Shown: piece after piece, positions 45,988 through 57,977 of the stretch
How the letters are laid out: each line of letters starts with the position of its first letter
Numbering within the stretch: position 1 is the stretch's first letter
DNA from: Aralia elata
Lineage: Eukaryota; Streptophyta; Magnoliopsida; Apiales; Araliaceae
Length of the DNA: 64,000 nt
Direction: 5' to 3'
Assembly: GCA_034770075.1 (NCBI GenBank)
Contig: CM068387.1
Location: 80,973,971 to 81,037,970 of the forward strand
The notes under the pieces: model-generated
The model's database searches: none
What the model was told of the DNA's origin: nothing
What the model saw: the letters and a program-made list of their open reading frames with translations, nothing else
Translations under genes and position numbers: made by a program

Positions 45988-47242
45988 AGTGCCTCTACAC
46001 AATATCCAAGACAGCATGTGCAACGTAGAGTTGAGTTTTATTCCTCGTATATGCAGCTCCCATAATGTGGGAATGAATTGCTTCCCCTGCGCACCGAAGG
46101 GAGATTTTTTTTGCCCTAATCAAAACATTTATACTGGAGTAGGTAGAAATAAGTAAATCCCTAGCATAATGGACCATGTACCCATTGTTAGAAGGCACTG
46201 CAAGAGAAATGCTTTGTCATTGATATTACCTGGACATTGTTGCTTTGTTTGAACAAGAGTTTGCATATACTTTCTTTAGAAAGTACACAATGTTCTAATT
46301 CTATGTACATTAAGCAATACAATATGAGTGTTCACTTGAGAGCAGTTCCTTTTTTCTTGTTATTTTGATTCTTTTTCTGGTTTGCGAAAATTTAAACTGG
46401 CCAGCTCAAAAAATTAAGGGTATGATAGACAATGCAATTCAGCAGAATTGAATTTTATGCTTTTTCTCAAAATTAAAAGTTAATTGTATATATATAAATA
46501 AATAAATAAATTATATCTCCGGTAATATTTAGGATTGAAAATATTTCAAATTAATTTTAAAAATTAAAATTATATTTTGAAATGGAGGGAGTAGCAATTT
46601 TGAATTCATTGATAATAGAAACAAAATGTAAGTGGGAGCAAGAGAGTGGAGTGATAGCAAACATAAGAATATATTTTCAAAAGTTAATTATTAAATTAAT
46701 AACTTATTTAATATAAAAACAATACTAAATGTAAGTTTTTTTCTTGTAAAATACGTACTTACTTTTTGTATAAAAACTCTTTTAGGTTTAATATTCCTTT
46801 ATTTTCTAGTCATATTATAATTAAATTGTCAAAAAAAAGACTTATGTTATAATTAATATTGTAAATGAAGTTCTATCACTTATACTCCTTATAACTACTA
46901 TTTTCACAAATGAAAAAAAAAAGATTTTTTATTTTTTTGAATTAAAGCTATTGTCGGGTTGAATAATCAGAGGGGCAACCAGCAGAGCCAACGGGTCGGG
47001 CCGCAGTCGGGTTCAGGAGTTGTCCATTTGATATTCCTTTGGGATAGAAAAGTTGGTCGCTCTGCGTTTTTGATGAATTTATTTATACTACGTACAAAAT
47101 ACGAAAGCAATCTCAATAAACTGTCCACGTCTTTCAAAATTATCAGACGATTTTTCTTCCTCTAGAGCTTTCGATAATGGCGTCGATCCGCATTTTGTCA
47201 CAGTAGTTTGAAATTTTAGGAGAGAGAAAGCGATAGATAGAG
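45988..47242. other. 3' UTR and intergenic region before the BTB gene
   Basis: The first 300-350 bases are probably 3' UTR of the EMB1703-like gene. AT-rich DNA follows, with a Stowaway-type end (GAAATGGAGGGAGTA at about 46579) that lacks a clear partner. The BTB gene promoter and leader occupy about 46950-47242. No TATA box was recognised. Confidence 0.5.
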
Positions 47243-47759
47243 ATGGAAGCAGCTACACAGTACCCTAATAAGCAGCAGAGAGCGTACGGAGGAGGAGGAG
47301 GATCAATGGAAATGACGAGACAGCCGTCGCAGCAACACTCCGATAACGACCGGAGCAGTGGAGAGCTACGCGCACTGGATTGCAACCTCACCTCTCTCTG
47401 CGATCACATTCAATTGGAAGGCTTCAATAATGGCTCCTTCTCTGATATCGTCGTTCATGCTATGGGCTCCACCTATCATCTTCACCGTCTCATTCTCTCG
47501 CGTAGCTCTTACTTCAGGTTATCATTTTACTCCATCTATGTATAATTGTATATGCACAACTACTTTTTTTATTCTTTTATTAATCAGTATTTCACTATTT
47601 ATTTGTTTCCTTGTTATAATTTCATTTACTACTCCATAAAATGGTAATTTGTTTTGTTAATAATACTCTTTGTGAATTATCTGTCCAGTAATGTGTTTGT
47701 GATTTTGTCTAATTCTCTATTTTATCTGTTTTGGTTTTAGTGATACAATGTACAAGTAT

Positions 47760-47794
<35 letters not shown>

Positions 47795-50700
47795 CAGGAA
47801 TATAGTTTGGATTTATAGAACATATTGCGAATCCTCCTACTATTTTAACTTTAATTCCCCAACCTCTTTCCTGTTAGTTGTTGAATGACAAATTCTAAAA
47901 ACATTAGTACTCTGATGGAAGTTTAATTCAATTATGAGCTTCTTAATCTCATATATATCGAGACTGTCTCTTTATAAGACTTCTTTGCAGATCCCTTTCA
48001 GAACGTTATTAGAATTTTATTATAAGGTTCACAGTTTATAGTCTCAACTGATACATATGTTATTCTCTTTCCATGAAATGCAATCTGCCTCAAAACATGA
48101 AATTTCTTTTTATTTTCTTTTGGTGTTAGTTAATGGTATGCAAACAAAACAATAACAGATAGAGTGACATCTCCTTACCAAAGTACCAAATAAGGTTCAT
48201 ACCTTCTTCTTGCGTATAAGATGGAGCTGCAAATGTGTATAATATTTCTTTGAAAATGATTTTATGTTTGGTGAAGGACTTACTCAATTGGTGCAATTTT
48301 TACTAAATGCTACCATATAATGTGCCTGCAGAAACATGCTTCATGGACCTTGGAGAGAAGCCAATGCTCCGATTTTGACTTTGCATGTGGATGATAACAA
48401 CGTTAATGGGGAGGCAATTGCCATAGCTTTGGCATATCTTTATGGACATCACCCTAAGCTTAATGATAATAATGCATTTCGTGTTCTTGCAGCTGCATCC
48501 TTTCTTGACCTTCAGGTATCTTAAGTTTTAATGGGCGCAGGTGGTTCTTTTTGACAGGGTAGAGTCAGGCATTTTATAAAATTTGGATGATTTAATAACT
48601 AATCTATGATATTACCTAAGATCTAGAAAAAGTAATAAATAGGCACTTTCTTTTTCCTTTTCTGTTTGATAATAACAAAATGTTATTCAGACATCGTTTG
48701 ACTTGTTTAAAACAAACAGTGTCAGGCCTAAGCTGCGTAGGTCTAGCACAAGTTCATTCACACTTTGCTTAGTTATTGGATGTGTAAGTCATGCATCAGT
48801 AGGTAACTTGTCAGGACCTCAATAGAAAGAAGTGTGTTAGATGTTGGGTGATTCACTTGCCAACTAAATTAACTCAACATAGCCATGTCATGCCACTTTC
48901 AGTATTATTAAAATTGACCTGGCAATTGATATTACAAAGATTGGGCTATTTTACATACATACCTACAAAATATTTAAGATTTGCTCCTTTTGCTTCAAAT
49001 TTTAAGCAGCTGGCCTTACTGAAACCAACATTATTCTTCTATCCTTATTGATCAAACAACTTCCTTTATGTGTGAATTACATCTTGAACTATTTTTTTGG
49101 ATAATTCATCTTGATTTTTCCATGCAGGATTTATGTGCAATCTGCACTGACTTCATTATATCCGAACTTTGGACTTCAAACTTCTTAGCATATCAGGTTT
49201 AAAATGATTGCTGGCTACGTGTTTATTTTCATATTAGCTTATGTTTGCAGTTCTTTGACCAAGTGCATTTATGACTTAGGTGTTTGCAGAGAGCCAAGAT
49301 TATGGTATTCATGGGGAACGTGTTAGAAATGCTTGCTGGGGTTACCTTTGTCAGAGTGGTGCCTTAGAGTTGAGAGAGGTATGGGATGGATGAAAATATC
49401 TTATTTTACTCACAGAGGTGAACATGGAAATCTTTTCTTTTTCTTCTTCATATGATTCACAGTGATGTTATAAGATAAAAGTGATAAGCTAAGAAGGGCT
49501 GGCAAAGAGCTAGGCCAGGTCTGAGCAGTTTGTATCAAATAATATTGTAATTGCTCGGCCACCTTGAAGTAGCCTGAAAATTTTTAGTTTCTAAAATTCC
49601 AGTTTGGATTTTTCTGACACGCTCTATGAAGCTAAGCATTAGGTGATCCACCATTTATAACATTGATTTGATGGATATTCAAGAAAAAAATAAATTAAAT
49701 GGGGGTGTTGACTCAATCATTCCTCTAGACTGAATTCTGTCAACTAGGCAAAGTCTGGCGTCTAATTGTGGATTGGATTCAGGTGTTAGTGTTACCTAGT
49801 GCTGCATGAGTTTGTCTCTTCTTACATACTTAAACCCACCAAAACAGAAGAGGTTATCTTTTTAAGGGGGTGAGGCGGCGGAAGGGTCTGACAAAGGTTT
49901 TCCTGTCAGTCATCAGTTATTTAACACAATCTTCATCCTTTATCTAGGCTTGAGGCCAATTGTATAGTCAATAAGACACTAGACAATACAGGAAAATTTT
50001 ACTTAACCAAAAAGAACAGTGTCACTGTTTGCAATTTTGATATGATAAGATTTTTTTCATTTATTGTTCTTTGGAATATGAGGTACTGTTTCTCATTATA
50101 ATTTTATTCTCCTGTCTAGGGTAATGTACAGGAGCACTAAACATCTTCCCACCCCCTCTCCCCCTCTTTAAGATCGGTATTCTGGATCCAGTCTTCAGCT
50201 GTTATTTCCTACGAAATATTCTTATGTGTTCTTGATTTAATTCTTATATGATAGGTATTTGTTTTGTTGAATATGTAGAACTTTGAATAATTTGCAATAA
50301 TCCTTTCATCAAACAGGTGCTTCCAAAACTTTCCTCTCAAACTTTGCATGCGTTACTGACCTCAGATGAACTATGGGTGCCTAGTGAAGAAAAACGGTAA
50401 GGAGCATTCTGGCTTTCTCTAATTTTAATTTTGTGATTCACATGTTGGAAACTGTAAGCTGGATAACAACCATTTTTTTTTAATTATTTATCTTTCAATA
50501 ATAAAGGTTTGAATTGGCGTTATACACTCTCCTCGCCAAAGGTGCATTTTGTAAGGCAGAACATCTTGAGGAAGGAAGTTCCAGTCCTGAGATTGGATCA
50601 CATAGTCATTCTGACTTTAATAAATCAAAAGGAAAAAACATGATTGAAGCCAGCTCTAGTAAAATTCTGGAATCCGAGCTAGAGTGTCTAAGAGTGAAAG

Positions 50701-53700
50701 ATGAACTCGAAGGCCAAAATACTTCTCACAACATTTTGACTGAGCTTGCGGATGGTGTAAACGACTCCCACAGTGAGGTCCTCAAATCTAAACCACAGTT
50801 GCAACAAGCTGCAAGCACCCAACCAAATTTGGAGCCAAGATTTCACTGCAACATTGAACGGACTACATCAAGTAACAACTTTTCATATACAGCTGAAATG
50901 AGATCGACCTGTTCGTATCTTGAAATCCCAACTGGTGTCAGAGCAAATGTACTGGGTACTGATGGTGTGGCCATGGAAGGGCCGTCTGAAGAAGGTTCAT
51001 GTTACCAATTGAACAATAACAGTTGGCTCACAGGAGACCAAAGGGCCTGCACTTCCATGAACTCATCCTGTGATGGGCTCATGTCCAATGAATGGGGAAG
51101 ATGTGGCATGCCTCCTCTATCATGGGGTGGTAGAATTGTGGGTCGAAGAGATGTAAAATCTTGTGCAAAAGGGATTTGTGGGTTGAGTGGAGAAGAATAT
51201 GATGCATTTGTCAATATTTTTGAAGGAGGCTCTCTTTTATATTCTAACATGACTTTTGAGGCACTCTTAAATGTGAGAAAGCAGCTTGAAGAATTGGGGT
51301 TCCCTGGCAAAGCCGTCAATGATAGTCTTTGGCTGCAGGTCTGACATTAATTTATATTTTCGTTTTTTGGTGCTTTAATTGCAACTTTTGGTATGCTCCC
51401 TTAACCAAACGAGTCCACCTGTTAGAGCTTTGCTTGTGGCATTCAAGCAACTGACAGAGTGTCATTGGTTAAGGATTCCAATGTTTCTCAATTCCTAACC
51501 ATCTACCTGACCTTCTCCCCCACCTACCCCTTCTTTTGGTAAAAACTGAATGTCTAATGGAACTGTATATGCTGTATGATAGCAACAGATCTCTATGTCC
51601 AATTAGAGGATTCTCTCTGGAACCCGCCAAAGTGGTTATAATTTGTACTGCACATCTGCCGGAACCTGAGAAATGATGGCTAGAGAGAGAGGGTCGAGTA
51701 GAGCACTCGCCCCAATGTAAATTTTAATTTGTGTGAATTTTGATTAGGGTCTTAGCCTTCTGCATTCACCTGGCGTGGTTATGGCTGAATTAGAAAGAGC
51801 GACTAATTTTGAGCACAAAGTCCTAAATTGACTATTCTAGTGCTTATCTTGTACTATTCCTCATGGAAAACCATAAGAATCTCTGCATAGTAGTTAACTT
51901 GATTTGCAAGACTAGTTCCATGTGATTCACTTGAATTCCATATATGACTCTTTAGTTCGCACAATTCTGAAGGAAAAGACCATATAAAATCAACAAGGAA
52001 ATATTACACCTTCCGTTCCACAAAAATGTCCCATTGCAAAATTTGCTACTACTATCAATAAAAAGGGAGGGATCTTTTTTTGGAACAAAACTTTTTAGCA
52101 AATGGGACTCTTTTTGTGTAACATAGGGAGTATATTATTTATTTGCGAATGAAAGAGTTAAATATTTAAAACAAAGCCATCACGAAAGAAGGTTTGAGAC
52201 AAGAGGGACTCTTTTTGTGTAACAAAGGGAGTATATTATTTATTAGCGAATGAAAGAGTTAAATATTTAAAACAAGGCCATCATGAAAGAAGGTTTGAGA
52301 TTGTGAGACTCAACAATGTTCCTCTAAATGTTCAAATTATTTTATTTGCAAAAGCTGACTAATTATTTATGCATCTTGCCATTCTTTTTTGACTTGGCTG
52401 TATAAAAATCTATTGCTGCTATTGATTAGTTTGACTAAACTTCATGGGTTTTGTATGTTTACTTTGATTATATTGCCTCGTTTTGTTAAATATCTTTTAT
52501 TGATCGTTAATTCCTCATTTTCCCCCCATAATGGGTAAGCTAAATCTGTTCTAATATCTTTTGTGCACTTTATTGAAGTATTGATAAATATTTATGGAGT
52601 TGAGTTTAGTTAATTTCTTTAATAAGTAAAGACTGAAGCTGGTAAACTTTTATTTTGGGTGATAATCAGTCAAATATACAGAATAGCTTGTGAAAATAAC
52701 AATAATATCCTTGTTGCTTTGTGTAGTCAATAGTCCTTTCATGGAATTTTTGGATGCTCCATGGGAAGTCTTTTGTGATTATATTTTGGGAAGTCGGGGT
52801 TTTTGTATAGCCTTTTGGCGGAGTTTGAAGGGACTTTTTTGATCTCTATAGTCTCCTTTGTATACTCTGTGTATAGATGGGCTTCACCCCTTTTGGTGAT
52901 TTTTACATTATATCATTAATTACCTATTAAAAAAAGTTATGTTGCAACAGAAGTTATCACATTGAAACAAACTTTTGTTTGTTCTTATCCTATTTTTTCT
53001 CATTGCTATTTTTCTCTAACTTTGTGGGTATCTTGTAGATGCTTCTCAGCCAGCGGGTGCTAGAAATTGGTGCTGATACTTGCAAAAGCTGCTGCCTTGT
53101 GAGCATTGCGTGCGCATGTAGGCAGCCATTCGGATATTCTCGAGGTGTTACTGCCTCTGGTTATTACATGCAAGAGCATGATCAGAATGTCTCACAGAGC
53201 AATATAGGAAATGTATATGTCACTGATTCTCAAGGTGAAGGTAGTGGGCTGTTTAGGCCTGTGAGAGTGCATGTTAGAGGAGGGCCTATTGATGGGCTAG
53301 CTGGTATTGGACGTGGAACTACATTTGTGCCGACAGCTACTTGGCCACCTACACGTTTTGTGTTTTCTCGTGTTCCTTTTGGTATGGGCAACAGAAACTG
53401 CCAGCAGTCTCTTGGTAATGACGATCCAGAGAATAGAGCTGATCATAATGGCGATGTGGCTGGGGGTGGGCTGACAGCTTTGGTTGGGCTCAGCCAAGGA
53501 GTGAGCAACATGTCTAGTGTTCATGGGGAGCAAACAGAGAGAGGGTATGAAACGGATCTGCAAAGCAGACTGCTCGCTCATTCGGTTTCTGCTTCTAGTA
53601 CCAGTGATATTCCTGTGCAGATGCTAGACTCGCCGGAGCAGGCCATTGGAATTGAGTGGGAGAACGCAAACAGTTCTATATCATTGGATATGAAAACACC

Positions 53701-55492
53701 TTTAAGTCATTTTCCTCCCTTTCGCTTTTCGTAAGTTATCCTTTTGTTTGGCATTCTTATTGGTTACCGCTTTCCAAATTTAACTGTTTCGTATTTTAGT
53801 AGGTGTTGTGTAGAGCAAATTGTCTGCAAACTATGCTGTAGTGTTGGTTAAGAAATTGGTAAATGCAATGATGGTGGAACTCTAAGTTCTATTTAGTCCA
53901 TAATTGAAGTATTGTTCCATATGCTTCAAATGGTTCAACCATGGTGGATGAGTAGAATCACTGTGCTTGATCTTTTTCTTTTCGTTTTTTTTTTCCAGTA
54001 ATTGGTCTTAGATATATTTAAACAGAAACCATGCCACACTTTCACTTTTTAAATGCTGAGTTTTGGTTGATTTGCTCCACATTCCCCGTTAGTAGATGAA
54101 ACTGGTTATTTTGAAGTGACTGCCTAAAAACAGGAAATTGCTAGTTTCAGCTCTATTCCTGAGTATACTATTTCTTGGCAGTTGATAAACGTTCATTATT
54201 GGACTTGTAGTCTAGTGGCATATTTGAGTCTTTCTGTTAGTTTTAATGCGGAATAATTATGAACTACTCACTTTAGCTTATCTTCTTCAGCTGCTAGAAC
54301 GAAGCCATTGATTATCATATGACAATTATTTACTGGTTCTACAGGGTTGAATTTGAAGATGTACACAGGCTCAGTGATGGCCAAGTGAAGCACTCTCCAG
54401 AAGTATTTTATGCTGGTTCCTTATGGAAGGTATGTAGAGAACCGCTGGTTATGTAAATATCTTATTTTGAAGAGCATTTCCCAATTCAAATAATTGTTGT
54501 ATACCATATTGATTGATGTTATCCGTCAAATTAATAGGTTAGTGTTCAGGCTTTTAATGATGAAGACCCTCAAGGGCGCCGAACTCTTGGTAAACTTTCT
54601 ATAATTTAAGCATTTTAATTTAGAAACAGTATATTTTCGTTTATCCAGGTCAAAAGAAACTTTAGTGCCTCTTGTTTTACCTTCTCTCAATTTTATTCAG
54701 GACTATTTCTTCATCGACGGAAGGCAGAGACAATTGATCCACTCAGAAAGGTCAGCCTTCTTCTATATAATCAAAGCATAAAATAGTCTATTATGCCTTG
54801 ATTGGTACACATTACCAGATTTGGAGTTCAGAATAATAATGCAATTATAATTTAACAATTTCATCCCCTCAGAATAGCAATTCAGGATCGGAAACTTCAT
54901 TAAAACTGATAATGGAATTGAAGCTCCTCAATCCGATTATGGTGGCACTTCTTGGCCTAATTCCGTACCTAACATTTCTTTTTAATACTTTACACTAACA
55001 TTATTTTATTTTGTTTTATTTCATTAATTTTTGGTTCCTCATGATTTCTGTCAAGTTTTAGACACAGAACCTTTATTTTTATTGGGACAACATTTTGTCA
55101 TTCCTTAGAATCTATACATTTCTGACCCTCTGTTTTTCAGGTTCATATGTATGTAGATTCTCGTGAAAAGGTTACTGCGCGTTATCAGGTAAAGCAAGTG
55201 ATCATCTGCAAATTCTTTTACTAATCTTGTTTCATAGATTAGTTGCAGAAAAAAATTAAAAAGAAAAAATGTGTGTCGTCTTTTTGGTTTCTTATTCCAT
55301 CCTTCTTTGTCCAAGCTGATTTGCCCATCCAAGAGAGAAGTTATGTTGTTCGGAAGCTTGAAACAAACTGGAACACTTCTACCAAAAGCTCCTAAAGGGT
55401 GGGGTTGGCGTACAGCTTTGTTATTCGATGAGCTAAGTGATCTTCTCCAAAATGGGGCTTTGCGAATAGCTGCTATTGTACAGCTTATTTGA
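47243..55492 (+). CDS. BTB/POZ domain protein with C-terminal beta-rich domain
   Basis: Twelve GT-AG exons, 880 residues: 47243-47517, 48332-48515, 49128-49196, 49280-49378, 50317-50396, 50507-51338, 53039-53730, 54345-54429, 54538-54589, 54701-54750, 55141-55188, 55316-55492. After a Gly/Gln-rich N-terminus, a BTB fold begins at about residue 61 (GFNNGSFSDIVVHAMGSTYH, then LHRLILSRSSYFR) and runs to about 170. A BACK-like helical region follows (CWGYLCQSGALELREVLPKL). Exons 6 and 7 encode about 500 residues of low-complexity, probably disordered sequence with a Cys-rich patch (KSCCLVSIACACR). The last about 140 residues (VEFEDVHRLSDG to GALRIAAIVQLI) are well ordered and look like a beta-sandwich ligand-binding domain. 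BTB proteins of this layout usually serve as CUL3 ubiquitin-ligase substrate adaptors; that role is inferred. No close named homologue is claimed. Confidence 0.9.
47761..47794. repeat. AG microsatellite in BTB intron 1
   Basis: A near-perfect AG dinucleotide run of about 34 bases begins after TATGAGAGAA. Likely polymorphic. Confidence 0.9.
52007..52130. mobile_element. Stowaway-like MITE in BTB intron 6
   Basis: The left end CACCTTCCGTTCCACAAAAA (after TA) pairs with the right end TTTTTGTGTAACATAGGGAG (before TA). Inner AATGTCCCAT pairs with ATGGGACTC. Length 124 bp. Confidence 0.75.
52104..52303. repeat. Two-copy direct repeat, period 101 bp, including a Stowaway end
   Basis: GGGACTCTTTTTGTGTAACA then GGGAGTATATTATTTATT, GCGAATGAAAGAGTTAAATA and GAAAGAAGGTTTGAGA occur twice, 101 bases apart, with only a few substitutions. 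The unit carries the right terminus of the adjacent Stowaway element plus 74 bases of flanking intron, so the duplication happened after insertion. Confidence 0.85.
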
Positions 55493-57224
55493 CTTTGTGC
55501 AAGGTAGATCAAACAATGCCCCGTATTTGTTGAATTTGCCCACCATAACTGTAATGCTTTATAAAACTCATATTGCTGTTTCAGGTGGAACTACAGCTGA
55601 ATTGTACCTAGTTTTTCCCATTTGAGCTGCTTCAACAGTTTGAGTGCCGTTGAGGACTAAAAGTAGGAATCTATACCCCAGCAACCACTGAACCAGATGT
55701 TTCATCAGGTTCTTGTTCTAATTTGACTTTAACATGGCGGCTTTGTTTAGTTGCAGTCGTTTTTACTCTTCTGTGAAATAATAGTTGTAAAGAGTAGAAT
55801 ATATAATGCATGTAATATTGTTACTCGACTTTTGTCATGAACTTCATTTGGTTGTGTGGTTGGAATCAATGTTGGAGTGAAGAAAAGTCGTGTTCTGCAT
55901 TTCAGTTTTCTTGTTCGGATTTTATTTTCTCCCCCTTTCTTTTGCTCGGGTAAGCAGTAAGAATTTATTGCATCTAAAAGTAATTACTAGAAAATTAATA
56001 TTTCCAAAAACTATACTGCTAGAGTAAGAAATGGAGCTGAAGCTTCAATGTTCTAATTTAGGTTCACAACAGAAAAAGGAAATTTTTTTAGTAATAAAAT
56101 AAAATAAAATCAACGCGAAGACATTATGACAGCTTCAACCTGCAAATCAAACCATAAGCAAGTTACAGAAAAAAACTTAATCCAATCTGGCCCTCCCAGC
56201 AACCCACGGAGTAAAAATTGAAAAAAGCCCAAACAAAACTAAAAACTGGATATAATAACTTCCCTAAGCACCCAAAATAGCGAATCCTATTTTAGTAGTA
56301 ATATGAGTTTGACACACAACTTTAAGAAATGTGACGAAGAAGCTCACCAACTCCGTGCTACGGGTGACATAAATAATAAATTATTATATTAAAAATTAAA
56401 AAATAAATAAATGTGATTTCGAAAACATAGTTGTAGTTATTAAATAGTTAAATATTTATTTAAATAACTAATGATTGAATTTTATATTGCAGGTTATTTC
56501 AAACAATTATTAATCTAAATATTTGAATAGATTATTGTAAATTTATTTAGTTATGATTATGAGAAAATAATTATTTTAATTTTATTTAAGTTTTTAATAA
56601 AATTCTATTGATAAAATTTGCTTGAAATTCTAATCCGAAAAAAATTATGAAAATTAAGTTTTAATAAGTTTTAATTCAATTATGACAATTAGTTATGAAT
56701 GAATCCACTATAATTTTTCAACTATTGTTACAATTATTATGTTTTAAATTCACATATATTATTAATACAATTAATCATGTGATTTGATAAAATTTCAAGA
56801 TTTAATGAAGATATTAGTTAGGATATTAATTTAATAATAAAGTTCACGACTAATATTAATATAATTAAATTGCATGATATGTTAAGAGGTTTTTTTGACA
56901 TCTTAATATTTTAATAAAATTGTAGCAATAAAATTATCCTATATAAATTTATTAAGATATATAAACTAAATAAAACTATTAAAAAGAACACATGTAGTAA
57001 TTATTGATGGATAACATGTAGTAATTATTCAAATTTGTAGAGTATTTATACTAATTTGAATAGGAAAGAAAAAGATCTTTTTTTCTATTCCTCTTAGAGA
57101 TAAGAATATTTTTAAATTTGGATAGTATTTAATTGATACAAATTTGGATAGTACTTATACTAATATGAATTAGGAAAATTGAACCCAAAATTAGTGAAAT
57201 CAAACCAAACCAATTTTGTAGCTG
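55493..57224. other. BTB 3' UTR and intergenic DNA
   Basis: About 400 bases of probable 3' UTR are followed by very AT-rich DNA (56370-57180) with no open frame, no recognisable transposon ends and no RNA gene. Confidence 0.5.
55504..55584 (+). other. Possible intron in the BTB gene 3' UTR
   Basis: Eleven bases after the stop codon, CAAG|GTAGAT is followed 81 bases later by TTGCTGTTTCAG|GTGG, a good acceptor with a pyrimidine-rich approach. A junction this close to the stop (under 50 bases) would not be expected to trigger nonsense-mediated decay. Confidence 0.4.
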
Positions 57225-57705
57225 ATGAGGTTTTAACCTAGTGGTTAAGACTGAGGAATTGTGATCTTTAAGTCTCAAGTTTGATTCTTAATAGAAAGCT
57301 TGTTTGTGATTTGTGAGTTTATTTCTTTCTCCTTTTCCTTTATGTAGGGCTTGTTTGTGACTTGTGAATTTATTTCTTTCTCTTTTAATGAGGTTTAATT
57401 AGTTATTGATATTATAATAGACATAGACATCCCTTTAGATGTCTATTCTATTCCTCTCTCTTTTTTAGAGAAATGTATATATCGTTTCTCTATCTCTTGT
57501 CTATCTATCATTGATTCTATTTATGAATAAAGTAAAAAGACTTCGTTTTTGGGTTCCCCAAAGTCTCAAATGTTTGTGATTTGTGAGTTTATTTATTCCT
57601 CCTTTAATGAGATTTGATTGGTTTTTGATATTGTAATAGTGATGATATATTGTATTCCCCCAAAAGTGGGACTTTCAAACAAAAAAAAAAGAAAAAAAAA
57701 AGCTT
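57225..57705 (+). mobile_element. tRNA-derived SINE-like element
   Basis: The left end holds polymerase III-type boxes: TAGTGGTTAAGACTG (A-box-like) and, about 40 bases on, CTCAAGTTTGATTCTTA (B-box-like). The spacing is that of plant tRNA-related SINEs, and the element ends in an A-rich tail at about 57680-57702. The interior carries a repeated module GCTTGTTTGTGA(T/C)TTGTGA at about 57299 and 57349, with a related GTTTGTGATTTGTGAGTTTA at about 57570. The total of about 480 bp is longer than most plant SINEs, so a nested or dimeric structure is possible. No target duplication was confirmed. Confidence 0.55.
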
Positions 57706-57732
57706 GTACTTTTAATTATATATAATTGATTA

Positions 57733-57975
57733 CTCCCTCTATTCCATAATAATTATTGTTTTAGTTTCATGCACACAAATTAAGAAAATCATTTAATACT
57801 ATCATTTGATAATTGAAATTTGTATAACATTTTGTCAATAGTTTTATATGAGAAGTTGGAAACTACTAATATAAGAAAGAGAATTTCTTAAAAGTAACCA
57901 GGGATAATATAAAAAAAAAATAATTTATTCTTCGAGAAAAGTGCTTAAAAGTCTATTATTATGGAAATGACGGAG
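57733..57975. mobile_element. Stowaway MITE
   Basis: The left end CTCCCTCTATTCCATAATAA pairs with the right end TTATTATGGAAATGACGGAG; TA flanks both sides (57731-57732, 57976-57977). Length 243 bp. It lies just beyond the A-tail of the SINE-like element. Confidence 0.85.
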
Positions 57976-57977
57976 TA

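Noticed and set aside
55105..55512. 135-residue minus-strand open frame
   Set aside because: It is antisense to the last two BTB exons and the intron between them; the plus-strand splice pattern explains the region.
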